A DNA stretch of 64,000 bases from Sphingomonas sp. BK235 (GTDB lineage: Bacteria > Pseudomonadota > Alphaproteobacteria > Sphingomonadales > Sphingomonadaceae). Location: assembly GCF_004345855.1 (NCBI RefSeq), contig NZ_SLXN01000001.1:1146428-1210427 (forward strand), in the 5' to 3' direction. Both the position numbers and the translations under genes were made by a program. Of this stretch, positions 63,856 through 64,000 are shown one piece after another (position 1 is the stretch's first letter; each line of letters opens with the position of its first letter). The notes below the pieces were generated by a model. It saw nothing but the letters and a program-made list of their open reading frames with translations. It was not told the DNA's origin and ran no database searches.

Positions 63856-63930
63856 TCACGCTCTCCTGTGCGGAGAGCGGTGTGTGTGAATGGGTTCTTG
63901 TTCGAGATGGGTGTGCAACGCGCGGGCTGC

Positions 63931-64000
63931 AATGCCTGGCGGCGACCTACTCTTCCACTGCTTAGGCAGTAGTACCATTGGCGCGGTCGGGTTTCACGTC
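63931..64000 (-). rRNA. rrf: 5S rRNA, 3' part (cut by window end)
   Basis: On the minus strand the window edge reads into GAAACCCGACCGCGCCAATGG and ends GTAGGTCGCCGCCAGGCATT, the conserved 3' half of 5S rRNA. The rest of the rRNA operon lies outside the window. A 75-nt spacer separates it from tRNA-fMet. Confidence 0.92.

Overview
The window looks like chromosomal DNA of a GC-rich alphaproteobacterium, most likely Sphingomonadales (Sphingomonas-like). The reasons are the many TonB-dependent receptors, twin-arginine-exported ferritin-like proteins, the codon and base use, and an rRNA operon that ends 5S rRNA then tRNA-fMet. No species can be named from the sequence alone.

Left part, 1-24714, ordinary chromosome. 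It opens with an assimilatory nitrate cluster on the + strand: nitrite reductase large and small subunits, nitrate reductase, and uroporphyrinogen-III methyltransferase for siroheme. Two tandem exported ferritin-like proteins follow. A minus-strand glycan-use pair comes next (TonB-dependent receptor and a GH3 glycosidase with a PA14 insert), then a dGTPase-family protein. From 16051 to 24568 lies a metal-starvation cluster: two CobW/COG0523 GTPases, a DUF1826 protein, a polysaccharide deacetylase, a second TonB-dependent receptor, a ZIP transporter, an exported Mn-type superoxide dismutase and a PAP2 phosphatase. Three related palindromes (TGATAC-N3-GTATCA type) sit just upstream of its three transcription units, so a zinc regulon under a Zur-like repressor is the simplest reading.

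Right part, 24715-63823, a 39.1-kb genomic island inserted in the 3' half of tRNA-fMet. An exact 45-bp repeat of the tRNA 3' end bounds it. The intact tRNA and the start of the rRNA operon lie at the right end; the displaced 3' fragment and the operon's apparent native terminator lie at the left end, next to a tyrosine recombinase. The island appears to carry its own replacement terminator next to the restored tRNA.

The island is a defence island with extra cargo. It holds (a) a DUF262-PLD gene pair, (b) a complete type I Zorya system zorABCD on the minus strand, (c) an unrecognised two-gene coiled-coil module divergent from zorA, (d) an IS3 remnant and a small plasmid-like replication/excision module with DnaA-box-like sites and a 45-nt purine tract, (e) a low-GC hypothetical gene, (f) a block of host-like genes that starts with two 5'-truncated genes meeting head to head and continues with an exonuclease, hydrolases, an amidohydrolase and a penicillin-acylase-family enzyme, and (g) an approximately 14-kb minus-strand operon (helicase with DUF1998-like Cys motifs, SNF2 helicase, Eco57I-type methylase, Rad50-like ATPase) followed by an HNH nuclease. 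Item (g) resembles DISARM/Druantia/Hma-type systems but matches none that I can place exactly. Items (c) and (g) are the best candidates for something not fully described.
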